A DNA stretch of 64,000 nucleotides. It comes from Ursus arctos. Lineage: Eukaryota > Chordata > Mammalia > Carnivora > Ursidae. Every line of letters begins with the position of its first letter. Positions within the stretch are counted from its first letter, which is position 1. Below, piece after piece: positions 45,355-57,053 of this stretch. The position numbers and the translations under genes are program-made. The notes under the pieces were generated by a model. That model saw only the letters and a program-made list of their open reading frames with translations. It did no database searches and was not told the origin of the DNA. The DNA is taken from the NCBI RefSeq assembly GCF_023065955.2, contig NW_026622808.1, positions 50,232,475 to 50,296,474 on the forward strand. Reading direction: 5' to 3'.

Positions 45355-45805
45355 AGACAGGGCTGCCACATTACATTTCTTGTCTCCCAGTTCTGGAAGT
45401 TGTGAATCCAAGATCAAGGTGTGGGATGGGGTGGGATGGGTTGTAAGTCCAAGATCAAGGTGTGGGGTGAGAGCAGGGCCATCCTCCCTCTGCCAGTGCT
45501 AGGGAGAGATAGGTTGTAGGTCTCTTTCCTATCTTCCAGTAGTTCTTAGCATGTGGTAACATAACTCTAAGCTTTCACATGACTTCTCTTTGAATGTGTG
45601 TCTGTGTCCAGATTTCCCTATTTTATAAGGACATCAGTCATATTCAGTTGGGGCTCACTGTCTTCCATTGTGACTTCATCTTAATAGATTATATCTGCAA
45701 CAACCTAGTTTCCATATAAGGTCACATTCTAAGGTATTGGGGTGGTTGGGACTTCATCATATGAATTTTGGGGGCACATAATTCAACGCATGGTAGGAGC
45801 ATCTT
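45355..45805 (-). repeat. MLT1-like solo LTR (ERVL-MaLR), antisense
   Basis: 'cccagttctggaagttgtga', 'tataaggacatcagtcatat', 'aaggtcacattctaaggtat' and 'gggacttcatcatatgaatt' follow the antisense MLT1 LTR. About 45400-45465 holds a local duplication of 'ccaagatcaaggtgtgg'. No retroviral coding sequence. Confidence 0.75.
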
Positions 45806-46079
45806 CTGATGATGGTCTGGCAGCCCCTGGCATTGTGCCTCGCACAACCGAAGTGGCCATGCCCTGTAAGAATCTCTGTCTACTCTTGCCATTTAAAGAA
45901 GAGGTGTTTGTGCAGCTGAGTTTTTATAATACATGAGCTGCTTTGATTTACTTGTTTGGGTCCCAGATTTGTAGCACCAAAAGCTCTCCTGTTGTTTTTT
46001 GTTTTTTAATCTTCCCTGTCAATCAGTAGATGCCAAGGTCAAATTACCCTCACACCCACACACCTGACCCTTATAATAG
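45806..46079 (+). other. Intronic DNA, nothing recognised
   Basis: Unassigned. Confidence 0.35.
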
Positions 46080-46310
46080 AATAATAATAAGCTAACATTC
46101 ATTGAATGCTTATTATGTGCTAAGAACTCTGCATGCATTATCTAATTTTATCTTCACAACAACTCTATTAGATAGTTACTGTTATTCTTCCATTTAACAG
46201 ACGAGGGCACTGAGATTAAGGGTGGCTGTGTGACTTGCCCATAGTCACATAGCTAATTAAGTGGCAGGCTGTGATTTGATCCCACTTCTGTGATTTCCTA
46301 ACCAAAGCAC
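46080..46310 (-). repeat. MIR SINE, antisense, well preserved
   Basis: 'gctaacattcattgaatgct', 'tattatgtgctaagaactct', 'atagtcacatagctaattaa' and 'gtggcaggctgtgatttgat' follow almost the full reverse consensus. Confidence 0.9.
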
Positions 46311-47399
46311 CATTACGTAGGGTGTGCGCTATACTTTTAGAGGAATGCTTACATAGGGCACTTCATTCAAAGCCTGTTCTGTCGGGGCCTTTTCTTTTTT
46401 CTAGATCCTTCCCTGATTAAATATTTTCCACCTACATTTATTTCTCTCAGGATTCTTACCTCTTTTCAAAGTAACCACCAGGCCTTCCCTTGGTTTTATT
46501 GGTATCTACTTAAGTAAATCTAGGAATATGCAATCTGAATTAATTGAAATTACAAATGGTAAATGGTGAGTGGGATTATGTTCGAGCTGTGTGTTTTACA
46601 GATCCTTAAGAGAACATAAAAATTAACTCATTTCCTTGACACAGATGAGACTAGAGCCCTATACATCACCAGAGAATTTCCTACTAGTGATAAGGAAAAT
46701 TAGTCTCATCTAATTTATACTGCTTTTGGTATAATGTGCTCTGTGGCGAAAGGGGAAGACCATTCTCTTGATAAATACCTTTATTCTCTGTTTCTTTTTT
46801 CTCCCAGGTAGCAGCTAGAATTCTCTCTATCAAGAGTGATTGTCAGTTAAATTTATGCATATAAAAAGACAGGCTCTTTTCCAGGTGTGAGAACAGTGCT
46901 GATTTGGAAGCAGAGACCTGGGTATTGTCTGACGGATTATGGGGAAGTTTAGATACCAGAAATTAAGTTTTGCTTGGATGCTTCTTGTCTCACCTGCCCA
47001 TCTGTACTGTATTAAGTTGCAAACAATATGATAGAGTCATCTTTCTAAAAGTTCTGATTGTTTTTGACTAACAGTCTATGTTGAGCAAGTAGGAAAGAAA
47101 GACAAGGTGCTTTATTTGACTACAATAAACTTAGTCTAGTATGTACATATACACCTAGATACATACTTATGTATACATGTATGTTTGTGTATATATGTGT
47201 GTGTATATACATACAGCCTTTGTTAAAATGCCAAGTCAGAATCTGTTGCTTTCAGCGCCACAAATATTGACCGAGGGCTTCCCAGTTCCACCTGGAGTAT
47301 TTGCCAGGGCCTATGGGATCCCTTACTCATTTGCAAGGTTCTGATAAAAGATGTTCTAAATTACCCAGAATATATACTTTTTCCTGTTTGTCTAAAAGC
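46311..47399 (+). other. Intronic DNA, nothing recognised
   Basis: A TATG/TATA-rich low-complexity patch lies at 47135-47215. Confidence 0.45.
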
Positions 47400-47585
47400 A
47401 GTGTTTCACAAAATGTAGTCTGAAGGTCACCTGTGTCAAAATCATCTGGGAATGCATTAAAAATATGAATTCCCGGGTCCTGGGACTCCAGTCCTGTTGA
47501 GTCGAGGGTTTCAGGACCACTGTCTTTTGCTCAGTACATCTGTGATTCTTTGCCACACCACTGTTGTCTGAAGCGTGTCAGCATG
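47400..47585 (+). repeat. MER5-like hAT element
   Basis: 'gtgtttcacaaaatgtagtc', 'gtcaaaatcatctgggaatg' and 'gaattcccgggtcctgggac' resemble MER5A/B. Confidence 0.65.
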
Positions 47586-48934
47586 AGGGTAAAGATTTAA
47601 TTTTATCTTTTTTGCTTTACTTTCTTCTTGCCTATTTCGCCTCCTCCTCCCCTTCCCTCAAATATATTAAAGAAAACTATTTTAAGAGTTATTCTGATGG
47701 TTTATTTTTTTTATCGTTCATGAAAGGCTTTTGCTAATTTTAGCAGTATCACAATTCCATCTTTTCCTTTGTGGTCTGTATAAAAGGAGCCATTGGAGAA
47801 GAGGTTTTTTTGTTTTGTTTTGTTTTTTGTTTTTGTTTTTGATTTTAATACCCGCTGTTCTCTATAGCAGATCTCCAGGAAGGAACAACATGCTGTTTGT
47901 TCTTTTCTCAGGAGGAACCATGGCTTTCTTTGCTAGTGGGTGTTATGATCAATGCTTTCCAGCAATTTATGGTTCCTCCTTTTTATAAATCCCAGAATTT
48001 AGTACAGACATTTCTGAAGTTTACAGAAGCTACTTTTGAGGGTGAGAGGAGGTAATCAGAATTGTCTGAGAAATCATTTTGAAGGATTTTCTGGTATCTC
48101 AGAATAGATAGTGATGATTCCCTCAGTGTTTAGTGTCACAGATTTTAAGATTTCTAAGCATTGAAGATAGTCATAAAACTAGAGTCTTGAGTGAATTTTT
48201 AAAATATGAAGTTTTTAATTAAAAATATTCCGGACAAGTGATTTCCCACCCCTCTTCCCCCCATATTAGAGAAGTTGCTTTGTTGAGAAGCTGAACTAGC
48301 AAGCTCTTCTCCACTTTAATCCTTGGTAAATAAGTAGTCGGATTACTAGAGGTTGGGAATTTTTCAGGTGATTTGAAAGGATACGCCTAAAGGTATATTA
48401 ATCTAGATGATGATTTTTAGAGGCAGGTCCTTTATAAAAGACATGATAACACAGGGCAATCATAATTTAAGTGTTGCAAAGTTACGAAACTTTTGGGGTG
48501 GTTTTTTCTGAGGTGTCAGATCCAAGGTATGTTTTCCATTGGAGACCCCCAAGTAAATCTCAAGGGTCCTGTATCCCAGTCTGGAAAGACTGGCCTGGAT
48601 TGTGGGCTCCAGCAGCTAACTGTTTGGCTTTTGTTTGTTCGGGCTGGTTAATACGAGTGAGAGCCTGTTATCTTTGTCAAAGTGCTGCGGTTGGATTTTT
48701 TTGTTTTTTTAATGGTACAAATCTATTATCTTCCTGCCGTGTCTTTTCCATGAAAGCTTTGTACTGGCAGAGAACTCTTGGCTGCAGAGCTGGGTTGACA
48801 GTCATGGTGCAGAGTATAATTCGGGTTATCCCGCGAGGGGCTCGAACATTCCTCATGAGGGCTGAGGCGGGGCAGGCTGAGTGGGGCAGTGAGTCATGGC
48901 GTGCTGGGGCAGTTGTGTCCCGAAATAACAACAG
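47586..48934 (+). other. Intronic DNA, no repeat recognised
   Basis: Includes the first two thirds of an open frame at 48471-49025 (184 codons) and a TGAGTCA AP-1/MARE-like site near 48891. Not recognisably coding. Confidence 0.4.
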
Positions 48935-49192
48935 CAGTGGCGGCAATTTAATAGCAGTCGCCAGCCTAGCATTTATTGATGTTTCCAACGTGCCAGGCAC
49001 TCTGCTAAGTGCCTCACACGCATGATCTCATTTAAATCTGCAGCAATCCCATGAGCCGAGTACCATCTCTCCTCTCCATGTTACAGAGAAGACTCTCAAA
49101 GTCACGTGACCAGCAAAGTGTCGGAGTGGGAGTTGGACCCTGATCTTTTGGATGCCCCGACTCATGCCTTACAAAGCTGCACTACACTCTCT
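48935..49192 (-). repeat. MIR SINE, antisense, with GTCACGTGAC
   Basis: 'agcatttattgatgtttcca', 'gtgccaggcactctgctaag' and 'catgttacagagaagactct' follow reverse MIR order. At the position where MIR has 'aggtcacacagc', this copy reads GTCACGTGAC (49101-49110). Confidence 0.85.
49101..49110. promoter_or_regulatory. Perfect CLEAR-type E-box GTCACGTGAC
   Basis: A ten-base palindrome matching the CLEAR element bound by TFEB, TFE3 and MITF, and also a USF-type site. It lies in MITF's own intron inside a MIR. Occupancy is not shown. Confidence 0.5.
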
Positions 49193-49599
49193 TTGACCAA
49201 AGTACATCATGTTACCGGGTTCCCTGCCTCCTCTTAAATCACATCATCATTAGTGTTTACTTGGCAGTTTTGACTTAGTAATCCAGGGACCTGGAGATTC
49301 TCTCTTGTTTTCCACGAGTTCAGGTTTTGAGTGAGAAGGAATAGGACTTGAGAAAGTTCAGCCTTGGGAAACCGATCACGACTTTCTGCCTGGGACCATG
49401 TCCATTTACTGAATGGTCAGTGGAAAAAAGGAATCCTATCAGGTAAAAGGTTGGGGGGTGAGTTGGGTAAGAGAGAAAGGGGTAGGCAGGTGGACACATC
49501 CAGGGTAGCTAGATAATAATTAATGCTATAGGAGGTTTTATGAAAAACAAAACACAAGGAACTGTGCGTAAGTAAATTTGGGGAACTATACACTCTAAC

Positions 49600-50150
49600 A
49601 ACAACAACAACAAAAGGACCCACAGCACCTAGCGCTTACTGCTCTCTGTGCCTTGTAAGCACTTTGTATATGCACCACCCCTGTAAAGTAGGTGTTGCAC
49701 TTGACGCTTGAATCACACAGGGGTTAGGGGCAGCCACCCCCTGCACAACTGAAAATCCATGTGTTACTTTTTTCCCCCCCAAACCTAACTACTAATAGCC
49801 TCCTGTTGAATGAAAGCCTCACCCATAACATAAACAGTCGATTAAAACATATTTTGTGTGTTATAAGTATTATATGTTGAATTCTTACAATAACGTTAGC
49901 TGGAGGAAAGAAAGTATTATTCAGAAAATCATAAAGAAGACAAAGTACACTGACAGTACAGTACCGTAAAACATCCACGTATAAGTGAACCAGTGCAGTC
50001 CAAACCCACGTTGGTCAGGGTCAACTGTATTTTAATTCCAGTTTCACAGGTGAAGAAAGGTCATTTTGCTTTCGAGTGGTAGAGCTGGGGTCCTAACCAA
50101 CCCAGTCTGGTTCTAGATGCTAGATTCTATCTACTTTTGCCTCTTCTGGT
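49600..50150 (-). repeat. MIR SINE, antisense, split by a Tigger-like element
   Basis: 'cacctagcgcttactgctct' and 'gtaagcactttgtatatgca' precede the insertion; 'ccagtttcacaggtgaagaa' and 'gtggtagagctggggtccta' follow it. The two parts join as one MIR. Confidence 0.75.
49698..50027. mobile_element. Tigger-like non-autonomous element nested in MIR
   Basis: 330 bp. Left end CACTTGACGCTTGAATCACA; the reverse complement of the right end reads CAGTTGACCCTGACCAACGT, giving imperfect terminal repeats (CAGTTGACCCTTGAAC type). TA follows the right end. The middle 'aacataaacagtcgattaaa' is typical of this MER family. Confidence 0.75.
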
Positions 50151-51049
50151 GACACCTACTGAGCGTGTATGTATGTGTCAGGCCTTTTCTAAGTTCTTAC
50201 ATATATTTGTGTTTACTCACTTCACCTTCGCAAGTATCAGAATGTGCATCCGCATATTAAAGGTTCTGAAATGGACGGTAATCAACAAACCGGTGTACCT
50301 TTGCCCAGCGTTTCTCAGATTTACTTGACTACAGAATTCTCCTGCCCTTTTGTTTGGAGGGGGAGGAGAGGTGAAGGGAGAGTGTCTGCCGGTGTGTACT
50401 TTGGGAAATCCCAGACATAGAGAATCATTTTATTCTCATCCCTCAAACACAGGTTTGAGACATGATTTATTTTCAAGATAGAGTAAGGACTCCCTGAGAG
50501 TCTGGCTTTGTTCTGTAACTGCCCAGTGCCTGGTGACCTTCATCACAGCTTCATCTTGCTGTCCCCAGGGGCATGAATACCTGTTTCTATCTACTTTATA
50601 GGAATGTTGACAGTAAATGAGTATAAAGCTCTTTGGGCTCCTTAGATGAAAGAAGCTATTGATGTCCAAGGTCTATGTCATATCAGATATCCAGAGTTCC
50701 TTCATTTTGGTTAACATTGAAGAATGAATGTATATCCTAGTAGGACAGATTCAATAGCCTTAGATTACTCAGAGGAGGAAAGGAAATATATCTGGAAAAT
50801 GTTTATAGCTCCCTTGAGTTAAATCTTCAAGCGCTTATGGGTGGCATTGAGGTGATGGGTGACAGTCACTTCAGTAACATTAATACTGAGTTTTCCAGAA
50901 GACCGTGAGAGCCATATGTTTGTTTGTATGGTCTTATCCTTTTGATGTCCAAATATTTGAGCCAGAGACCTAAATACATGTCTGGGGCATATATTCTTGG
51001 AAGTATATGTTATTTTACAAGTTTTGTTTAAGAATTAGAGTTTTATCAG
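50151..51049 (+). other. Intronic DNA, nothing recognised
   Basis: A possible MIR-like piece near 50580-50645; otherwise unassigned. Confidence 0.4.
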
Positions 51050-51400
51050 TGTATTAGGTAAAAATTCATGTAGCTGTAAATGGCATGAAATTCAGCTCAA
51101 GTAAAAAAGATTTATTGGTTCATTTAGGTGAAGAGTCCAGGTCCTTTCAGAGTTGGTTTGAACTTCATGGTTGGTTTGACTCAGAGGCCTAGCGTTACTG
51201 TCACGGGTCTGGTTTCTGATCCCGTCCACTCTGCCTTCCTGGTGTTATGTCACGTTTAGCGTATTGTTGGTTCTACTTAATGTCAGGAGACCACCAAATA
51301 CTCTTGGGGCTGCTATAATACTCCCTCCTCCATATCCAGAGAAAGAGAGAGTATGCGAATGAGAGAGGACAGACAGACAGACATATTTCTGGGAAGCTCT
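51050..51400. repeat. Old interspersed repeat, family uncertain
   Basis: 'gatttattggttcatttagg' and 'gaagagtccaggtcctttca' with 'ctgccttcctggtgttatgt' resemble the same family suspected at 4070-4450. Confidence 0.4.
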
Positions 51401-52124
51401 TTCAGAATAGCGAGGAAGAAATCGAACCTTTCTAATTGGCCGTTCTCAAGTCATGTTCCTATTTATCAACCAATGCCTTTGATGAGGGGATGGGTTTAGA
51501 CTGACTGAAAAATATAGTGCTGCTATATTCCACTCCTAGATTCCAAGGTGAAGTGAGCTTTGCCAGAAGAGCTCTGGATCCTGTAGGAAAATCAGGAATG
51601 TATGTAGATATAAACATTTGGGACTCAGGACACAATTTCTCTGATAGTTTTCTCGTACACACTCACGTTAACAGTTACTTGTGAAACTGCCCTGTTAATG
51701 AATAAAAGACCTATATTGAGATTTAACTTTTTAAGGGTTTAGTTTCAAGTTCTTAGTAGTATGGGCTACACCAGACCAAACTGAGGATTCTCTTCCTTTT
51801 AGGTTGTTGAAAAATCCTGGTGTTTGGTATTGATTTGTAAAGCATTAAATTGTGTCTGTTTGTGCCTAGTGGTTCTCTATGCCACAAGTGTTTTGGATGA
51901 ATGAATCTGAGGTTTCATTAAAGTAGTATAAATTACCCTAACTTTATTTGTTTTTTCTTTCTATTGATCTCCTCGCTTCTGACATTGAACTTTTTGCTTT
52001 TAGTAAATAAAAGTTATGTTTCCATATGGGTCTCATAGGTGCCTGACGTTATATTTTATTGTATAAAAATTACACCACTGATAAAAATAGAATATTTAAT
52101 ATTGAGGGTCATAAATTCCAAGAG
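51401..52124 (+). other. Intronic DNA, nothing recognised
   Basis: Unassigned. Confidence 0.4.
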
Positions 52125-52352
52125 TGCTGGTAGTAGCCATTAGTGGCTCACTGTGTGCCAGGAAAGCACTGTGCTCTAAGTACTTTATCTGAATTGTTCT
52201 GTTTGTTCATCATGGCAGGCCTGGGAAGGTGCTGTCATTATTTCCGTTTTACGGATGAAGAAACTGACATTAAATAATATGCACAAGGTCACGTGGACAG
52301 GAAATGATGGAGCCACAACACGGATCTTTTTGACTCTTAACCACTGTTCCTT
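52125..52352 (-). repeat. MIR SINE, antisense, with CACGTG
   Basis: 'ctcactgtgtgccaggaaag', 'ttccgttttacggatgaaga' and 'cacaaggtcacgtggacagg' follow reverse MIR order. CACGTG (52290-52295) lies at the same MIR position as the site at 49101. Confidence 0.85.
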
Positions 52353-52631
52353 CCACCAGCAAAGCCAAGATACTTCCAGTGTGCTCCATCTTTTGTTAAG
52401 TTTGGAAGTCCTGGGGAGTTTTATTATGTCTATTATGTCTTTAAGTCCCTCTGTCGTTATATGCTTCTGTATATATTAGCAGTGGTAGAGGACTGAAAGA
52501 GCTTTTACCAGCATGAACCTTGGAAAAACCTGAGCCAGGAGTCTTTCATGAAAAATTTGCATCTGCCTCAATAGCCAAAAGAATTTCGAAAAAGAAGAAC
52601 AAGGTTGAAGGACTCACACTTCCTGATTTCA

Positions 52632-52832
52632 GATTTTGTTTATTAATCTGATGGAGAAAGAGAGCGAGAGCCCAAGTGTGGGGGGACGGGTAGAGGGAGA
52701 AAGAGAGACCCAAGCAGACTCTGTGCTGAGCCCAGAGCCCAATGTCGGGTTCGATCTCATGACCCTGAGATCATGACCTGAGCTGTAATCAAGAGTCAGA
52801 CGCTTAACTGACTGAGCCACCCAGGCGCCCTA
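52632..52832 (-). mobile_element. Can-SINE nested in L1
   Basis: Reverse-oriented; ends actgagccacccaggcgccc. Perfect 18-bp duplication of the L1 target, tcacacttcctgatttca (52614-52631, 52833-52850). It has 'gatcatgacctgagctgtaa', the older non-bear variant. Confidence 0.95.
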
Positions 52833-54158
52833 TCACACTTCCTGATTTCAAAGCATATCACAAAGCCACAGTATTCAAAACATCGTGATATTGATATAAA
52901 GACACACAAATAGACCAATGAGATAGAATAAAGAGCTCAGAGATAAACTTACACGTATATGGTGAAATGATCTTTGATAGGGGTGCAAAGACCACAGGAT
53001 GGGGAAGGGACTGTCTCTTCAACCAGTGGTGTTGGGAAAACTGGATAGTCACGTACAAAAAAAAAAAAAAAAAAAGTTGTACCCTTGTATTACACTGTAT
53101 AAAAAATTAACTCAAAATAGATTAAAGATCAAACATAAGATCAAAATCTATAAAACTCCTAAAGGAAAACGTAGGGGAAAATTTTTTTATGACATTGGAC
53201 TTAGGGATGATTTCTTCGATATGACAACAAAAGCACAGGCGACAATAAAGGGAATGGTAAAAGTGAGACTACATTAAACTTAAAAAAACTTTTGTGCCTC
53301 AAGGGACACAATCAACAGAATGCAGAGGCAACCTATGTAATGACGGAGAAAACTTACAAATCATATATCTCATAAGGGGTTCATATCAGAATATACAAAG
53401 GACTCCTGTAGCTCAACAACAAAAAGTCAAATAACCCAGTTTAAAAATGGGCAAAAGGACATTTCTCTGAAGATGACATACAGATGACCAGCAGGGGTAT
53501 GAACAGGTGCTCAGCATCACGAGTCCTAAGAGAAGTGCAATGAAAACCACCATGAGGTATCACCTCACACTTGCTAGGATGGCTATTCTTAAAATAACAG
53601 AAAATATTAAGTATTGGCAAGAATGTGGAGAAATCAGAAACATGTGTACTGTTAGAGGCATTGTAAGATGGTGCCCATGCTATGGAAAACTTGTGGTGGT
53701 TCCTTGAAAAATTAAAAATAGAATGAACGTATGATCCGGCCATCCTACTTCTGGGCATATATCCAAAAGAATTGAAAGTGGGGTCTCAAAGAGATATTTT
53801 TATACTTTTGTTCATAACAGCACTATTTACAATAGCCAAGAGGTGGAAGCAACCCAAATGTCTATGGACTATTATTTAGCCTTAAAAAGGAAGGAAGTCT
53901 GTTACATGCTCCAACACGGATGAACCTTGAGGACATTATTGTGTGTGAAATAAGCCAGTGACAAATAGACAAATACAGTATGTTGCCATTTATATGAGGT
54001 ACCCAGAGTAGTCAGATTTACAGAAACAGAAAGTAGGAGGGTTGTTGCTAGGGGTTTGGGGAAGGGGAAAAGGGGATTTTTAAAATGGGTATTGTTTCTC
54101 TTGTGCAAGATGATAAAGTTTTGAAGACGGAACTGGTCACTTAAAAGATGGTAAATGG

Positions 54159-54168
54159 TGTGTGTGTG

Positions 54169-54203
<35 letters not shown>
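54159..54203. repeat. (TG)n microsatellite in L1 3' UTR
   Basis: About 20 TG units with one TTTG interruption. Confidence 0.95.
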
Positions 54204-54205
<2 letters not shown>

Positions 54206-54220
54206 ACCAGAATTAAAAAC

Positions 54221-56149
54221 GCATTTGTCCCCTGCTAATTTAACTACTTGATGGAGTTACTTGAACAATTTATTCAAAGTTGCAAACCCCAAGCCTGCAA
54301 GCTGAGTGTGGCCCAAGATACATTCGGATGGAGCCATAAATCTGTTTTTGACAAAATAGGAATTAGTGGTTACCATTTAAAAAAATTAGGAAATTTCACA
54401 TAAAAATAGCTTCCCTTGGAAAACTGGAAAATCTGGAAAGTCAGGATCCACATTTCTGTTTAATCATCAAGTGGCTGGAGCTGAGGAGTGGTCAGCTTCT
54501 TTTTAGACGGAGCGTGAAATTCAGATTATCTTTTTCTCATTTCCTAATTTCTTATACCAGACCCAAGTCCTCATAGATATATACTAACTTGCTGGCCATG
54601 GCGTTGGTAGGTTTAACATATTAAACTCCTTAATTCCAGTCATACACTGCGGATGCTCGCTGGTCCCACACTAACTACTTCGGGTGCCTAATCTCTAAGT
54701 AGCCTCTTCTGTGTGTAGGTCCGAGAGTTATGATCTGTCTTTCCATACGAACGAATACAGCCTCAGTGCTTTTTTTTTTTCTCCTTTGCTGTTTTGCTTG
54801 CAGCAAATATTGCCCTACAACTCATGTTCTAAATATAGATGTGTTAAATTTCAAATGTGAAAGTTTTTGATGGGTCTGAAGCCAGTTTGCTAATCAGGGG
54901 AAATGCTGTGATTGGCGCCAGTGTCTTCACAGACCCTGGGGGGATTGTGAAATCCAGCCGCAACTGTGATTCAGCTCTGGGGTTGAAAGAAAGCTCAGCG
55001 ACCGCTCAAGAGTTTTCCAAGTTGTTTTTCTTCTTAACAGCGTGGTGGTTCTTTGACTGTCATAACTTAGAAAAGATAAATACATGTTCCTTAGCTCATT
55101 TTACTAGTACTGGATTAATAGTACAGTAATAAATCATTTCTACAAGCAAAAACAAATTGTGTTTTCTGATTCTTTCTGTGCTATCTGTAAGTAAAAAGAA
55201 ATACAGACACCCAAGGCCCCACTTGTCCTGGGAAGTTGAGAATGGTTAATTGTGCAAAATATAAAAAGTTCAAACCGGCACAACTTTTTATCTTGTATCT
55301 TTTAAATCTTATTATGTTGTCTTTCAAGATAGGACTACTGGTGTCCATTGCAAGTGGGAACAAACCAGGGGAAACAAATTGCAAGGGGGAACAAAACCAT
55401 ACTGGAAAAGCGTCTATCGTACATTTTTCAAGGTTGTGCATTGCTTGACATTCATATGTGCGTGTAAGTATGTGTGTGTGAGGCATTATCAGAAATGCCT
55501 CTGTGGTCCATGGTGGGTCTGTTTCATTTGTGCAGTAGAACTGGAAAAATAGTTTGATGCTTTGAATAATAGTGACCAATAGTAGAGGAGTCCTTAGTTT
55601 CGAGTACTGGTAGACTAGAGGTATTCAGAGAACTTTCTGGTAATGAGACTTGGGTAATTAAGTTCTTGTGCCCTGAGTTGCTCCTCAGAGGAGACTGATG
55701 TGCTGAACCCTTATCTCCGCTCCCCAGAAGTGGGGCTGTCATCTGGCACAGTCGGTGTCTCTGTTTTTGAGAAGAGATATGACCAGAGTTGATTCCATCA
55801 CTATGCGGTACAGGAGTTTTGAAGATGAGCAGTGGGTCAGAGAAACCAGACCAGACAAGCCCGTTGAGCGAAACCGTGCATTGCTGGCTCAAGGGGCCTG
55901 ATAGTGAACAAAGGGACAGATGTTTGGAGTTGCTTTCCCCACTTTCAGTTCACTGCTTCTATCTATTAAATTGGTCAACAGCAGCACTCACTGGTAAAAA
56001 CAGGAACAACAGACGCAGATTTCCCAATGAACTCTTAGCGTGAGGCTCTCTTTTCCTTTCTCCTCTCTTCTCTTTCCTTTATTTGTTCCTCCTTTCCTAA
56101 GCTCAGTTGACTTGATCAGGCTTTTTTAATTGAAAAAGAATACTAACAT
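54221..56149 (+). other. Intronic DNA, nothing recognised
   Basis: 1.9 kb unassigned. Minus-strand frames of 122-132 codons at 55181-55892 have no recognisable content. Confidence 0.45.
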
Positions 56150-56560
56150 CTGAAGAAAAACTTGTTAATTTTCCTTCTCACCATCTCCAATCCTGCCCTT
56201 CTAAAGACTTCGTTAACAGTTTGGTTTGTATCAACAATCCTTCCCCTGCTCATGCAAAACTATATGTTTGTTTGTTTGTTTAATTTTTTTTACAAAAGGA
56301 GACTCTTGCTGTCTACAGTTTTCTGTAACTTTATTTATTTTCCTGCTACCGTTTCATGGGTGTCTCTCCAAATCAGTACATTTAGCTAAAAACCATTATT
56401 TTAAATGGCTTCAGAGTATGTCACGGTATGACTTTATCATAATTTATTCACATAATCCCCTATTGATCGATTCAGATTGTTCACAACGCCCCCCAAAAAA
56501 CCCCCCACCAAACAGTGCTGCTTATTTTTCACATTTTTTTGAAAAGCCTTTACCCTGTGT
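56150..56560 (-). repeat. Old L1 3' end, antisense
   Basis: 'ttttaaatggcttcagagta', 'tttatcataatttattcaca' and 'cccctattgatcgattcaga' match the reverse complement of an L1M-type ORF2/3' region. Confidence 0.65.
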
Positions 56561-56714
56561 GATATTTGAAGAGAAGAGTTGGTGGGCTTATTTCTTGTTT
56601 TGCTTTTACTTATTGATGCTTTCATCGGGTTTCATGAGCTTAAGTCTTTAGCTTTTCTAATTTGCTAATTTGCCTTTTGGATTCTTTGCATGCTGGCCTG
56701 TCGAAGCTGCAGTG
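56561..56714 (+). other. Short unassigned intron
   Basis: Nothing recognised. Confidence 0.35.
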
Positions 56715-56935
56715 CAGAGTTCCTCAGCCTCGGCACTATTGCATTGGGGCCAGATTAGTTTGTTGTTGTGGGAGCTGTCCTGTACGCTGTAGGGTATTTA
56801 ACAACATCCCTGGTCTCTCCTCGCTAGATTCTTGTAACATGCCAACCCCCACATCAAGTGGTAATGACCAAAAATGTCACCAGACACTGCCAGTGTTCGC
56901 TGGGGGGCTGAATCCCCCAGGGTTGAGAACCACTG
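56715..56935 (+). mobile_element. hAT (MER20/MER5-type) element, third copy
   Basis: Starts CAGAGTTCCTCAGCCTC and ends GGTTGAGAACCACTG, so the terminal repeats are clear. Imperfect 8-bp duplication ctgcagtg/ctatagtg. Same orientation and family as the copy at 9593-9807. Confidence 0.85.
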
Positions 56936-57053
56936 CTATAGTGCAACTCAGACGGTTTGAGTATTTCTTGTCTACGTTTGGGGCAACACCTGCTCAAATT
57001 AGAGAACCATGGGAAGTGGATGGGAATGCCAGTTGAGTTGTGCATGATTTTTT

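Larger units (their letters stand above)
52560..54220 (+). repeat. L1 LINE 3' end (ORF2 remnant and 3' UTR)
   Basis: 'ggttgaaggactcacacttc', 'accagtggtgttgggaaaac', 'aagatcaaacataagatcaa'-type text, 'tgaaaaccaccatgaggtat' and 'tcctacttctgggcatatat' follow the 3' third of mammalian L1 ORF2, then a 3' UTR ending in a (TG)n tract and 'accagaattaaaaacg'. Frames are short and broken, so no functional reverse transcriptase remains. It is interrupted by the SINE at 52632-52832. An A-run at 53058-53076 lies within the body. Confidence 0.88.

Noticed and set aside
43714..45805. Possible endogenous provirus between two LTR-like stretches
   Set aside because: The two stretches look like different LTR subfamilies and the DNA between them shows no gag, pol or env-like frame.
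53485..53505. CTCF-like 'gaccagcaggggtatg'
   Set aside because: Only a partial match to the CTCF consensus and it lies inside L1 ORF2 sequence that reads the same in other copies.
53441..53758. 105-codon minus-strand frame
   Set aside because: Antisense of the L1 ORF2 remnant.
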